Below are positions 34,301 through 46,800 of a stretch of DNA of 64,000 bases, one piece after another. The position numbers were made by a program, and so were the translations under genes. Numbering within the stretch: position 1 is the stretch's first letter; every line of letters starts with the position of its first letter. This DNA comes from Pleodorina starrii (lineage: Eukaryota > Chlorophyta > Chlorophyceae > Chlamydomonadales > Volvocaceae). A model generated the notes under the pieces. The model made no database searches. It was not told where the DNA came from and was given only the letters and a program-made list of their open reading frames with translations. The stretch spans positions 62,001-126,000 of the forward strand of contig BRXU01000023.1 in NCBI GenBank assembly GCA_030267565.1, given 5' to 3'.

Positions 34301-36207
34301 CTGAAGTTGCCCAATAAGGCTTCTGAGATCACCTGCAAGACGGACGCTGTTTCCAGCTTGCCACCTGCTGGCTCCCACCAAGCATTTCTCCGTCCCTTCC
34401 CTTTCACCGCACCGCTTCCTGCCTGACCGTGCCCAGCGGCGGTCGCCAGGTCAGGGAGCTCTGCTCGGTGTGAGCGCCGACGCGGTGAGCGCCTCGACCG
34501 GAAGCGGGGACGGCGCGGCGCGCTCGCTGCTAGGCGCCGTCATGCCCCTTCCCGCAGACGGACACCAAGGCAGCGGCGCAGCGGCGGTGCTGCTGACGGC
34601 CCTGCCGTTTGCGCTTGCGGCGGCTTGCGGCATGCTCCTCGCGCACAGCTCGCAACGCACCGGCGAGCGCTTTTTGCACATCTCCATGCCGTACATCATT
34701 ACAGGTAGGGCGTGGGAGGATCGGTTTCTGGCGTTTGCAGGGCTTGCGAAAGTCCAGCGGAGCGGCTGAGGGCGTCCAGCGCACATTCGCAAACAACGGT
34801 AGCTGCTGTGAGCCCCGCCAAAGCAGGCTGCCGCCGTGTGAGGCAGCGGAAAACGCCCACGTATCCAAGCGCCGTATCCCACCAAACTGACGCTTGTGAG
34901 ATGTGGGGTCTTACCTCTAGGTCGAGAATAGGCCCAGCGGAGATACGGCTCCTCGCGTCGCTAACATGGACTGCCGCAATCCGTCGGCTGCCTCGGCAAA
35001 TGGGCAGGCAGGGGCAGGGCGCACACCTGCTCACGCGGCCCGGATCTCATGAGAGGTCTCCGTTCAACCTTTGGTTGGTCTGAACGCCATGAGTTTTCGC
35101 CGAATTGTTGTTGCTGCCGCTGTTGCTCCGAATGTGTCGCTGCAGGAGGGGCGCTGACGCTGTACTCGCGCGCCGCCAGCCGCTCCCCCTGGCTGGGCTT
35201 TCTGGCGCTCAGCCTCGGCGTGGTGCGTGGCCTGGGTCGTGACGTGGGATGGGCCGCTCGATGTGCAAGGACTAGGCAGCTGTAGTGTTTTAGGTGGCGG
35301 CCGCGCTCTGATCCAAAACGAGTCTGTCTGAACTTGTGACAAGTCGCCCGTGGGCACGCTGAGACCCACACATAAGAGTGTTCATCACCATAACTATGTC
35401 TTCGAATGCATTCTCGAACGTGCCGGACAACGCGTTGCTGCCAACACCTGTCCAAAGGCATTTTGTGTGGGCACTGCATGTTCACCCCGGCCGCACCGCG
35501 CCTGCACCGCCTTGTGCCCTGCGCGCGAAGATCGGCGTCTACTGCGGGAGCGGGCCCTCCCTCTCACTGATCTCGGAGCTCGCGGCGGGGCCTGGTCTGG
35601 TGGTGGCTCTGCCCCTGTACAACTCGCTAGGTGGGTCATATCTTACTGTTTGAGGGGCCGTTGCGCGTCTGCAGCGCGGCGAAGCTGGTAGACTGGTTTG
35701 GCCGGTGGCTATTGCCCTGACCCCACCCAGGGAGGTTACGACCTCCCTGAGTGCGGTGTCACACACGCCATGCACATGTGCTGGGTGCACCGTCATTACA
35801 AGTGTTGCCGGCAAATGAAGCCGCAGAGCAGTGCTCTTCAAAACCACAGCAGCCAGCGGAAATGTACCACCTTTTCTTGTCTTGAGTATCATCCTGATGC
35901 GCCACCCCCTACAGGCACGCTTGGCGGCTTCCTAGGACCAGCAATAGTGGGGTGGCTGGTGCAGCGAGCTAACAGCAGCGCAGCCAGTGGCACCAGCGCC
36001 GCGGCCGTCATCCAGGGCGGCGGGTTCGGGGTCTCGGCGGTGGTGTTGGGGACGTGTCTGTTCCTGGCGGGTGTTATGGTGCTGCTGCTCGGGGCCGCCA
36101 TTGGCAGGATCCCGGAGCTCCGCGGCGCCAGCACCAATGCTGGGCCTCGCGTCTCGTCTGACTCTGAAGGCAGCCCGGACACGGAGCCGCTGCTCTCAAA
36201 AGCCTGA
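31318..36207 (+). CDS. Major facilitator superfamily transporter, anion:cation symporter (ACS) type
   Basis: Membrane carrier like the ACS family (TC 2.A.1.14), whose substrates are organic or inorganic anions; the substrate here is unknown. Exons: 31318-31476, 31856-31902, 32045-32165, 32567-32773, 33068-33227, 33521-33602, 33750-34137, 34455-34704, 35146-35222, 35531-35630, 35915-36207, predicting 627 residues. Markers: STRLLPLFFVMVIMCYVDR in TM1 with the conserved aspartate, then GVGSGLFFLGYSLFQVPSN, LLLGATEAGAFPGMWYVLT, WRWLFLLEGLP, and GGFLGPAIVGWLVQ near the end. The central cytoplasmic loop (33750-34010) is unusually long, about 85 Gly/Ser-rich residues. The C-terminus ends TEPLLSKA, a possible acidic dileucine sorting signal. 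The exon at 35531 uses an AAG rather than CAG acceptor and is the weakest boundary. Start ATG chosen because it opens a frame ending DMNVLFRK, which joins in phase to TM1. Confidence 0.88.
32995..33058. repeat. (GCCT)n and (GGCC)n run in MFS intron
   Basis: Tandem GCCT units grading into CCGG units, ending about 10 bp before the acceptor of the exon at 33068. It supplies a C/T-rich stretch where a pyrimidine tract is expected. Confidence 0.9.
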
Positions 36208-36535
36208 GGTTTGAAGGCCGGAAAGCGCGCGGACGTCAGTGTGGACGGCGCGAGAGCTGTTTCTGAGCGCATCCTATGTGCGGTCTTTGAGGCGGCTTCC
36301 TGCACGGACAGCGCTATCTGCCCTTCCTAGGCGGTCAGCAGGCCCTCAAGTACACGCTACGCATGAGAGTGTGGCTCCTGGCGCAACTGTGACTTATGAT
36401 GATGGACGGGGCCATGGCGTCGGAGGTGATAAGCCATTTAGTTTTGCGCAGGTCGCCACCGCCAAGGTTGCGACGAATCTCTTCATGTACCGGTACCTGC
36501 CGGTGGACGAATGGTCCCTTGCTTGGGGTAACCAC

Positions 36536-36540
36536 TGTAA
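36536..36540 (+). terminator. Polyadenylation signal of the MFS gene
   Basis: First TGTAA after the stop codon, 329 nt downstream. Confidence 0.55.
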
Positions 36541-37233
36541 TTCCCGAAGACCTTCCGCCACGTTCTACCGGGGCCTAGGGCCATGTCATCATCGGTAGTT
36601 TACCACTGCAGTCCCCAATTGCTGATACTGCCATTGAGGCTTTTGAGGCCTGCCCTTCCCGCCAAGCGTGGCGGTACCTGGGTTCGCAAGGAGCAGTTAT
36701 GAAATGATGCCTGCATTACACTGCCCTCAGATTGTGGTCGCACAGCCTTTGTCAGTCCCTGTCAGTCATGCGCCCTGGGTGCATGAAATGCGTATAGGCG
36801 TACTGCACGACCCTCGCGGCGGAAACAGCATTAAAGGCAATGGGTCGTGCCCAGGCGGCGGGCATGGCACAGGAGAACATTGTCGGTTGTCCAGTTCAGC
36901 ACAAGCGACTTTTGCACACTACAGTTCACTCTCTTTCGACAGTCGATATGTCAGGCTCAGTCAAACACTCCCTGAATCGTGCTCACAAAATGCCGTCAAC
37001 CGGCCACCACACGCCGCGAGTTCGTCGGATCAGGGCGAAGCACCCTCTGCCGAAATTACGGCGATGACCCCACCAGGGCTGCAACAGTTTTTCCATGCCT
37101 TCACGTACTTGCATGATGCACGACCTCGAGCCCCGGCGCAGGGAAGCACGACGTTCAGCGGCACAAGCGCCCCGAAGGACGCGCCGAGTGGTGCAACCTC
37201 CTTTCCCCAAACGCTCCAAACACGTTCCGACGG

Positions 37234-37238
37234 TTACA
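37234..37238 (-). terminator. Polyadenylation signal of the ArfGAP gene
   Basis: TTACA on the + strand, TGTAA in sense, 499 nt past the stop. Another lies near 36714. Confidence 0.5.
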
Positions 37239-37736
37239 CACAGCCCAGAAAGACGCTCCTGAAAGTCACCCCATGAACCGATCCACGTAAGATAATCGCT
37301 CCGCGTAACGGTCACCGACGGCGCGCTGTTCACCAAACCTGGACCGCTTATATGCTCTTTTCATCCTGTCCGTGCATAGGTACACCCGTCAAAGGTCGGC
37401 CCGTTTTGCTAAATGCCCTGCTACCTGAGCCTTCAGGCCGCCAACCTTTCGACCAAGTGTGCGCCTCCTGGCCCCAGCGGCCAGCCCTTGGCCAATGCAG
37501 ACCGAAGGATCGACTCAGCAAGGTATAAGGTTTAAGGTAGGCCTATGCAGCACTACTTCTACACATAGCCGTACCTTACGATGCCACTCCTACCCCTCAT
37601 CCTGTAAAACAGTAGCAGATACCAAAGGCGCTCCCCAGGTTTCTCATGTCAAGCCTGTCGACGCTCAGGAAAGCCAAGAGTTCTCCGGACGCGCCGTCCA
37701 TGCTCGCAAGGTCTGCGCATGACGGCGATGCACTGC

Positions 37737-40700
37737 TTACCACTTGCCCCACTCCTCCTCCTCACCATCTGATTCACGCCCGCCATGAAGGGCCGGCATG
37801 GACTTGGATTTGTGCGTCGGTGCCGCCTTCCCGCTCGCAGTGCGTGCAGCCGGAGCGGGCGCGGCGCCGCGCGTCGGCGCATCCGAGGCCTTGCTGCCCT
37901 CCTTTCCCCAGCCGTCGCCCCAACCTGCACGACCAGGCCGAAGTCGAAGTGTTGGTGAGCGATGTGCAGACAAATATTGGATGAATGATTACTCGAGAAA
38001 TTTGCGGCCTTGTGTGGGGGGCAAAAGCAATGGAGCATTATGCCCAGTTGGTCTAGGCCGCCTAAGCGCGTGTCCACTGCCAGTCGACCCTTCACTCACC
38101 GTCACCATCGCCGTCCGCCCCGTCCGCATCGAAACCCGAGAAGCCCCCGCCGCCCGACTTCCCAGCAGCTGCGTTGGTTGATCGGGCGCTGACTTGCCGG
38201 CCCTGCCCCGGACCGGACTCGCTTTGCGCGGGGTTAAACTGCTGGGAGCCCGTGGACAGCGGCTCGTACTGTGAGTTGCCACCACCTACAAGCACCACAA
38301 TCAGGCGTACAAGGGCCCGGTGAGGAAATTTATGCGATATGCCCTCGGCTGACTTGCCGCACACGAGGGTTCGAAACGTGGTTACAGAAGCAGGTGGTAA
38401 CCGTTTTCGTACATGGACCCTGGGGTTTACTGTAGTGCCTACCCAGACCAGCACACCTCTCAGACTTGCCCCTGTCTGTGGCAAAGCAGACACCCGGAGC
38501 GGCACCCACCCCAACGCCCTCCTGGCGCGCCGCCGCTGCTCCCCGCCGCCGCACTGCCGCCTGTGCTGCTGGACGCCACAGCCGCGGCGCGCTGCGAGCC
38601 CAGGTCCACCGCATATCCCTGCTGCCGCGCCGCCTGCTCCACCGTCGATGCCACCTTTGCGTACAGGCCGCTGAGCGCTGCAAAACCCGTCTGCGCAATT
38701 GCAGGGGCGAGGGCGGGAATGTCACAGCGGCGCCGGCGAGAGCGGTCTCAGGCTCCCTGAAGCGCGCCAAGTTCATCGCCCGCTCATTTACTTGTCGTGC
38801 AATCCTGCCCAGCTTGGCAGAGCGGCAAGAGGGGCAGGACCCGCTGTGGTGTATGCCTAATTCCGCCGCGGCTGGACCAGTCAGGCGTACCTGGGCGGCG
38901 TGCGTCGCCTTCTCGCCAATCACCTTGGCGTTTTGGCTCAGGGCCTCCGCAACCTGCTTCTCCTGCAGCGTCTGAGTCAGCTGCGCAGACCCGCTGCGAG
39001 CGGTACCAACAGGCCAAAGAATGCGTGGCGGCGCATTCCATGTCAGCAAAGTGCTGCAGACCGTGCATGTCTTCCGCGCTGCGCCCTCGCCCATGATATT
39101 ACGAAATTACGTGTTCAGGGTCCCAAATGATCGGCTGATAGGGCACACGCGCGCAAGCGCAACGGCAACACAGTCCTGGGGAATAGCCTGCTTTCGGCCT
39201 CCCACCCTTCGGACCAGAGTCCATTGTTATGCCGTCATGCCCTAAAACACAAGAACACGCTTTGTATCGTAGGCAGCACACCACCCGCCCATGTCCCACG
39301 CGGACAGGCGGTTGCACAAATGTGATTAGCGTTGAGGTGGATTGAATCCGTTCGGGCGCAAATCCCAACCCGATATTATCGCATGTTCATCTCTTAGCAT
39401 GCGCTCACCTTTTCACCGCCTGCGTCGCGGTTTTAGCCGCGGTCTCCGCTACTTTCGTGACTGTGCTGAAGGTGGAGGAGAGCAAGTTCGTCAAGTCATC
39501 AACGCCAGCTTGCGCTTTGGGGCGGGCTGGCGGCGTGGAGCCAAAGCCCACGTACTTTCCACCCTGGCTGGGCGGCAGGCCCTCAGGTCGCGAGGCGTTT
39601 TCCTGCGATTCCAACACGGGACAGAGAATTTTCAATATTATTTAACACATATGCGCGTTTGGCGACACCGGAAGCAACGTGCTTGCTTGAAGCGGCCTGC
39701 ACGGTCATGTGGCCCCCAGCCAGCAAGTATGTCTAAACGCTTTACACACGGCGCCTGCCCCTGGTGGCCGCACCTGAATCTTCCGTGCGAAGAACGAGTC
39801 CTTCCCCGCGGCTGACGCCTCGAGCTGCGCCCGCGTGTACTCACTGCGGCTAGTGAACCCGCTCGACGCCGCCGCCTGCATCGCGTTGTTGGGAAGGGCA
39901 ACGAAAACATCGACCCAGTTGCAGCCATCGCCCGCCGATGCAGCCCAATGTGCAAACCGCGCCCCGCTATCCAAACCCGTTACAAATCACGTTGGCGCCA
40001 TGCTAGTTTAGCAGCTAGGCAGAAACCCAAATCGTGTTCATGTAGCCAAGCCAAGCATGCAAGCCAAGGCGCCATGGGTGACTCGGGTGCCATTCTCCAG
40101 GCACAATGCATAGTACTGTGCAGGTTCGAACGACCGTGCAACGGGCAGATAGGGGGCCCGCAGCAAGCCTAAGCCGATTGCTAAAGCCGTTGACATCGCC
40201 CTTCCGTTTCGCTGATGCTGCACCCACCGAGCTTCCGCTCCCAGCCTCGTTGCCGCCCCAGTCGCCCCAATCGTCATCCTTGCGCCTAGACGCTGGCGCT
40301 TTGGGGGACGCCGTAGCGGTCGTCCGCACGCTGCCCGCTGACGACAGCGGGGGCCCAACCTCAGACGGCGAAGGGGGCGTGTACTCACGCCCCTCCACAG
40401 CCGCCCGGAGCTTCTCGCGATAGAACTGCGAACACATGGGAGGGGACGTGTCAAAACAAACGCAGCCACAGCAGGCGCATAGAAACCCCTCGTAGCAACC
40501 CCCACACGGGGTAGACGGTGGGCCGCAAAACCCCCCAACCCACCTCCGCCGCACGGGTATTGTACTTCTCTTTGATGTCCACGTTCTTCTCGACGCCGTA
40601 CTGCTTGAGGAACGCGTTCAGTTTGGCGTTACCGCCGAGTTGCATTTTCTTAAGTTGGTCGGAAGACCAAGAATCCATCGTCACGGATCTGCAAATATAT

Positions 40701-41121
40701 CATAGCGATCTCAAGCTGCCGCCGCTTGTAGAACCCGTGCCCGCCCACTCAATTTCCGCACCTGACGAAGCTGATGTGGACTCCCAGACCGCGATGCCGC
40801 CCACTGCACTCTAAGCACATAAATATGCCGTATGACACTGCAGCGGCCAAGGAATACCTTGTTCAGGTTTCTCACAGGACAGTTGCAGGCCACCATCCAT
40901 CAGGCCACGATCCTGCCATATTATGTCCGCACCTGAAGCCCACTGCGGGTTCTTCATTTCACAGTCGGAGCAAACCTGGATAAGAATACATACCACCTTT
41001 AGTATACAGGATACGAAGTTATTTCGCATGGTGCCCCAATCACCACTTCCGCGCTGCTCACCCTATTGTCCGGGCGCGACTGCAGCTCGCGAAGGACCGC
41101 AAGCGCTTCTGCTGAAGCCAT
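37737..41121 (-). CDS. ADP-ribosylation factor GTPase-activating protein (ArfGAP1/AGD6-7 type)
   Basis: Stimulates GTP hydrolysis by Arf GTPases in Golgi COPI vesicle traffic. Exons: 41062-41121, 40933-40975, 40762-40837, 40544-40688, 40195-40425, 39774-39875, 39409-39602, 38891-38993, 38510-38690, 38100-38285, 37737-37924; 502 residues. The N-terminus, [19 protein letters not shown], opens the ArfGAP domain; the zinc finger is CSDC, 16 residues, then CLEC, followed by the arginine-finger stretch [15 protein letters not shown] and [18 protein letters not shown]. The rest is the low-complexity tail typical of plant AGD6/7: DDDWGDWGG, the segment [18 protein letters not shown], two amphipathic Ala/Thr-rich stretches, and a C-terminal EEEEWGKW. 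The donor after the exon 40195-40425 reads GTCAAC, which is weak, so that boundary may be wrong. A TATA-like region lies 70-90 bp upstream of the start. Confidence 0.92.
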
Positions 41122-41190
41122 TTCTTGCTGTCGGTGTGTTTCGCCGCAGAGCCAACTGCTGCCCGTGCCAGGCTGCCCGTAATGCCTTCC

Positions 41191-41210
41191 CTTATAAGCC
41201 TATAAAATAT
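41191..41210 (-). promoter_or_regulatory. TATA-like element upstream of ArfGAP
   Basis: AT-rich stretch with TATAAG and TTATAGG forms in a GC-rich surrounding, 70-90 bp upstream of the ArfGAP start codon. Position and composition suggest a core promoter; no start site is known. Confidence 0.4.
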
Positions 41211-43612
41211 ATTTAGAAAAGGACGCCCTGCCAACGTGCACAATAATCAGCTGCAGAATAGAGGGCCACACAAAGACTTAGTAACAATCGACTCCTCTAT
41301 ACTAGCTGTAAGTAATGCTCCTTGAAACAGAGCACAGACAATTTACTGGCAAACGATTGAGCAATTGATTTGGCACTGCCAGTTTGGAAGTGCAAGGAAA
41401 ACGTTGCATCGAGCGCCGTACAATTTGCAACGGCCGATCGTGCGATCGATCACATCATGCAGGTCCGTGCAAAATGGGTCCGCCAAGGGAACACTGTAGC
41501 TATTGCAGCATATGGTGCAGAAGGGCTTGTCAGCATGGCAGGGGTTGGCCACAGTCCCCAACTCCCCAAGCGGCGACTTCGGCAGAGACGCACACAACCT
41601 GGAGGTTGATGACACGCAGGCCGCAACTCAAACCCACCTCCATATATATGGGCAAGGTGAAATTGCCCTTGGCATGGGGTAGGGTTCCCTCGTCCTGTAG
41701 GGCCTGGGTAGGTCAGTCAGGTCCCTCGGCACGTCGGCGGGCTGCTGCGGGCTAGTGAAGGGGCCCGAGCTTCAACCGACACCTCTGCGCCAGTGGCGCC
41801 AAGCAGCTTGGAGCATCGGTACAAAGATGCCCGTATGACATGTGAGATCTTGGAAGCTGCCTCCGTGTTGGGTCTAGAGCAGCTTCCATAGTGCATTCAG
41901 ATGCCTTTTGTGAGGGCATTCTTAAGTCGTACGGCAATCGGTGCAGCACGGTCGTTGCCGTACAGGTCTGCGAGCTTGTTCAATTTTCAATCCGTTACTG
42001 GGCCAACGGTTCGGGCTCGAGTGAGCTGAGCGACCAGTTGGAAATAGTTGCAAGGGCTCTCGGCCTCCCATGCTCCAGGCGCATAAGCAGACCCGACAGG
42101 AATCCGCGCGCTGTAAGCGGAAAGAGGCCACCGTCTGGCAAGTCAAACCTAAGACCAAGAACACACCAACCCGCGAAGCAATTGACCGGCCAATAGGCAG
42201 CCCTCCGCTGGCACAGCCTCGTGCCGGATACTGTCGAGGGAGCCCGCAACCATCCGGAGGAACGGGTGCGCAAGAGCTCCACCCCACATCAACAAACTGC
42301 GTTTGTTTACGGTACTTCCCAACCGTTTCTTCATGGTTTGGAGAGGTGTTTCTGCCGCCGGAGATCGCACAGATCGTCGCGGCGCTGGCGCATTGCCCCC
42401 TGGAGGATGTTTGTCGATTTTCTGCGCGAATGCCTGGTCTGCTCCGCTGCCTGAGCAGTGCCCATCCGCGCTCGGGGCTGGAGGTTCACCATCAGGCGCA
42501 CTGCAAACGTTGGGGGATGCTCTGCGCGCACGGGACGGCGGGGGGAGATGCGGTTCTGCACGCGTCAGCCCAAGCACGCAAGCAGGCTTGCTGCGTGCAC
42601 GTCATGGTGGTGGTTGTGGTGGTTGACTTCGGGGCCGGCTTCGGGGTTCCGCTGCCCTGGGGCTCCCGTTGTGCTGGTGGCTTGAGTTGGGTCCCGGTCA
42701 TCCGTTTTTGCGGATTGTTGGACAAGCTGTTGTGTTCACGCTTCACGGCAGGTGGGGCCACATGCGGACGGCTAATTTTCCGCTGGTCGGTTGCATAGGT
42801 CCCGGCCTGCTCTTGGGGCGTCTGGTCCGGGGGCTCTTCCAGTTGCATCCCCTGATTGCTGCCAGGTTTGTGGGTGCGCATCTTTGTGTGATGTGGCGCC
42901 ATGCAGCCCGGGGATTTGCAAAACCGAAGGTATAGATGGAGTCGGCTGGGCCCTACGGTGTGCGCCAGTGCAATATTCTGCGTATGTGACGGCACACACT
43001 CATTCGCTTCACCAGCAGAGTCGCACAGATTGACTGAAATGGACCCCCGCCTGGTGTTGCGCTGGCGTGTTTCCCAAGCCTTGGTTACAGCGGTTGCAGT
43101 TCCGAGCGTGACCAGGTAACGCTCCAAATTACGGGCGTCATTCCCAACACTCCCCGACCGTCCCCGGCACGAGCACGGCCCGTTATGTTCGCGCTCCGCC
43201 CATTCACGCAGTTTCTTCCGTAAGACCCCGAAAGAATGGCAGCGTCCCTTCAGAGCCGAACACTATCTTGATGCGCTTTCGAGCATTCACGCATGGTTAA
43301 TGCGCCCATGAAATATTTGTGCGCAAGGCTGCAACATATGAAGCCCGCGTCCGTTGAGCGGGCAAGCTGGGCCGCGCATGTGTCTATTAAGTATGTCGGC
43401 GGCACCCCTTTTAAACAACGAGCGGCGCTGCATAATATGACTCAGAACCAGCGCACAGAATAGCATTGAAAGAGCTCGAAGAGATACTGGTGCATTCCCT
43501 AACGAACTAACTGGGACCCGCCGATTTTCCAAGCGACCAATGCTGCGCACATGGAAACGTCCAGAGAAAACGCACCTTCGCATACTGTTTGGCGCTCTGG
43601 AATCAGTGACGC

Positions 43613-43625
43613 TTCGAGAAGTTTG
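43613..43625 (+). promoter_or_regulatory. Heat-shock-element-like site upstream of HSP90
   Basis: TTCGAGAAGTTTG matches the alternating TTC/GAA five-base-unit pattern for two units and two of three bases of a third. A second partial site, GAACCTTC, is at 43652-43659. They lie 150-200 bp upstream of the HSP90 ATG. Binding by heat-shock factor is inferred from pattern and gene context. Confidence 0.5.
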
Positions 43626-43810
43626 GCGCCCTCTGTCGTACGCTTGCCCCAGAACCTTCTCCGATACCGGCGGCATTAAAGGGGCTCATTTCGCCATATT
43701 TGCCATTCACCGGCTAAGGATTGTGACGTGTCTTATCATACCTGAGCGAGTTCACTGTGTAATAGTAGCTCGTTTTCGCAGTGATAAGCGCGCCGCCTGA
43801 TCTGCCCAAA

Positions 43811-46800
43811 ATGGCTACCCCGGAGGTGGAGACCTTCGCCTTCCAGGCTGAGATTAACCAGCTGTTGTCGCTTATCATCAACACCTTCTACTCCAACAAG
43901 GAAATCTTCCTTCGCGAGCTCATCTCGAACGCCTCGGATGCGCTGGACAAGATCCGTTACATGTCCCTCACTGACAAGTCAGTCCTGGACAGCAACCCGG
44001 AGCTTTACATCCACCTGGTCCCGAACAAGGCAGATGGTTCCCTGGCGATCATCGACTCCGGTATCGGTATGACCAAGGCCGACCTGATCAACAACCTGGG
44101 CACCATCGCGCGCTCCGGCACTAAGGCGTTCATGGAGGCGCTCAGCGCTGGCGCGGATGTGTCCATGATTGGCCAGTTCGGCGTCGGCTTCTACTCGGCT
44201 TACCTGGTCGCCGACAAGGTCACTGTCGTCACCAAGCACAACGATGACGAGCAGTACATCTGGGAGTCGCAGGCCGGTGGCTCGTTCAGCATCCGCCGCG
44301 ACACCGAGGGCGAGCAGCTCGGTCGCGGTACCAAGATCGTCCTGCACCTGAAGGTGGGTCAATCGGAGTCGTTTCGGGTGGGCGTGTGGGTTTCGTGCCG
44401 CGGGGCCATCCGTCAGGTAATGGGTGGGGGAACATGGCTACTGTCCCGACTTCTGTCCCGTCAATACTGGTTACCGCCTTGCTTGGGAGTGCCACAAGCC
44501 CGCCATTGTCAACGAGCATCGCCTGTTTGCACAGCTGAATCGGTTCGAGCCATGGGGTTGCCGGGTTTGGGTTCGCACTCTCCCGTTCCTGTGTTCGGGT
44601 TTGCACGCTCCTGATGCTACGCCTGTGACTTATCCTGCCCCTCCTCTGCCGGGATTGCCTTTCCTCCCAACAGGAGGACCAGAAGGAGTACCTGGAGGAG
44701 CGCCGCCTGAAGGACCTGGTGAAGAAGCACAGCGAGTTCATCAGCTACCCCATCTCGCTGTGGACCGAGAAGACGGTCGACAAGGAGGTGTCGGACGACG
44801 AGGAGGAGGTCAAGGACAAGGAGGGTGAGTGCAAGGAACCGCCCGTGCCGGCCTGCTTCACCACACTCTAACCACCTGCATGCACTTCGGGCTTCTGCGG
44901 AAGGCGTGGGGAGGGCGGAGGGGATCGTGTGATTGCCGCGCGCTCAGGTTGCGTCAGTACGTCACCAGGTTGCGTCACTGCGTCAGTACGCGGCTCAATT
45001 CTATGAAGTGAGAAGCTACAGAGCTGAGGCCCCCGGGTTGCAGTTTGAGCAGGGCTCAAGAAGCGTGAGAAGTTCCATCGTGCCGACAGCCGCCCTCGTG
45101 TGTTCCCCCTCTTTATCCCCCCGCGCGCAGACGAGGAGGGCAAGGTGGAGGAGGTTAAGGAGGAGAAGGAGAAGAAGAAGAAGAAGGTCAAGGAGGTGCA
45201 GCACGAGTGGAGCCTGCTCAACAAGCAGAAGCCCATCTGGTGAGCGCATGATGTGATGTGGGCGCGTTCCTTGGTTTCCCGTTTGTGCGCATGTGGTTCA
45301 TTGGGAGCATGTGTATGGTTCGCCAACCCGGCACCTGACGGAGTCTTCGTCCCGTGTCTTCTTTGCTGGTATTATGTGGAATACACTACACGTCGGTTTG
45401 CCCAGACCTTCGCTCAGCGTGCCCCTGCTCCGCTGATCTCTATTTCGGCTGTGTGCCCCATGCCGTGTCCGCCAGGATGCGCAACCCCGACGAGGTTACC
45501 AAGGAGGAGTACGCGGCCTTCTACAAGTCGATCAGCAACGACTGGGAGGACTACCTGGCCGTCAAGCACTTCAGGTGGGGCGAGTTTCGGACCGAGTCGG
45601 GTTGGGTTTGGGTTCGGATGGGCATTATTGGGAGCGGTTGGGGGCGGGGGACGGCAGCTAGGCGTCGGGTAACCTTCTGGGCCACGAAGGCATGCGATTT
45701 CGCTGGGTTCATATGTGGCTTTGGTCGTCGTGGAGTGGGTATTGACTGCCCGTTCGAACTCTTGTCTGGGATTAACGCTGCCGCGTGATTCCTAAACCTT
45801 GGTTCGGCTCGGCTTTGCTCTGTCCTCCCGCAGCGTGGAGGGCCAGCTGGAGTTCAAGTGCATCCTCTTCCTCCCGCGCCGCGCTCCGTTCGACATGTTC
45901 GACCAGCGCAAGAAGCCCAACAACATCAAGCTCTATGTGCGCCGTGTGTTCATCATGGACAACTGCGAGGAGCTCATCCCCGAGTGGCTCAACTTCGTTA
46001 AGGGCATTGTCGACTCCGAGGATCTGCCGCTCAACATTTCCCGCGAGACCCTGCAGCAGAACAAGATCCTCAAGGTGGGGCGTTTGGGACGTTGGCACAC
46101 ATGTTCTGTGGGTATACATATTCTTGCACACGTGGCACATGTTCTGTGGGTATACTGATGTTGTGAGAGGCTGGTGGGTCCGCCGGATGAGGAGGTCAGG
46201 CCACTGTTTGGCGAGCAGCGTGCGATTTCGCCGCGCTCGGAACCGCAAAACCTTTGCACGCAGCCGTCGTTTGTCGCATGTGCCCTTTTGCGCTGCGGCC
46301 TGTGCTGTGCTAACGAGCGCCGTGCGGCCCCTCCGTCTCCCCTCGTGCTGTGTGCAGGTGATCAAGAAGAACATCGTCAAGAAGTGCCTGGAGCTCTTCG
46401 CGGAGGTGGCTGAGAACAAGGACGACTACGCCAAGTTCTACGAGGCGTTCGGCAAGAACCTCAAGCTGGGCGTGCACGAGGACTCGCAGAACCGCGCCAA
46501 GCTGGCCGAGCTGCTCCGCTACCACTCGACCAAGAGCGGCGAGGAGCTCACTAGCCTGAAGGACTACGTGACCCGCATGAAGGTGAATGGGGTTGCCAAG
46601 AGGGAGTTCCGTGATTTCCGTAGGTGAGAAAGAGGACCGGGAAGCCTCACCCGGCATGATGCGTCAAAAGCGCTCGTTTCCTGAATACGTCCACCTGCTC
46701 GTCCACTGAACTTCCCTCGCCCCGTTTTCCTTCCCTCATTGTTCTACAGGAGAGCCAGAAGTCCATTTACTACATCACGGGCGAGAGCCGCAAGGCGGTT

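Larger units (their letters stand above)
36208..37736. other. Interval between convergent MFS and ArfGAP genes
   Basis: Holds both 3' UTRs. Reading frames of up to 202 aa (36668-37276) show no family features. No RNA gene or repeat stands out. Confidence 0.65.
41122..43810. other. 2.7-kb interval between divergent ArfGAP and HSP90 genes
   Basis: Contains both promoters. Overlapping frames on both strands at 42070-42798 (+, 242 aa), 42149-42577 (-) and 42492-43127 (-, 211 aa) have no recognisable domain, no supporting splice structure and amino-acid composition like random GC-rich DNA. No RNA gene found. Confidence 0.6.

Noticed and set aside
36668..37276. 202-aa + strand frame in the MFS/ArfGAP interval
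   Set aside because: No domain or signal recognised, and it covers the expected 3' UTR of the convergent ArfGAP gene.
42070..42798. 242-aa open frame on the + strand between ArfGAP and HSP90, with long antisense frames across it
   Set aside because: No recognisable domain, odd low-information runs (polyvaline from GTG repeats), and overlapping open frames on the other strand as expected in GC-rich noncoding DNA.
45244..45345. C/D-box snoRNA in the HSP90 intron
   Set aside because: An ATGATGT and a CTGA occur about 90 nt apart, but there is no terminal stem or internal C'/D' pair; likely chance.
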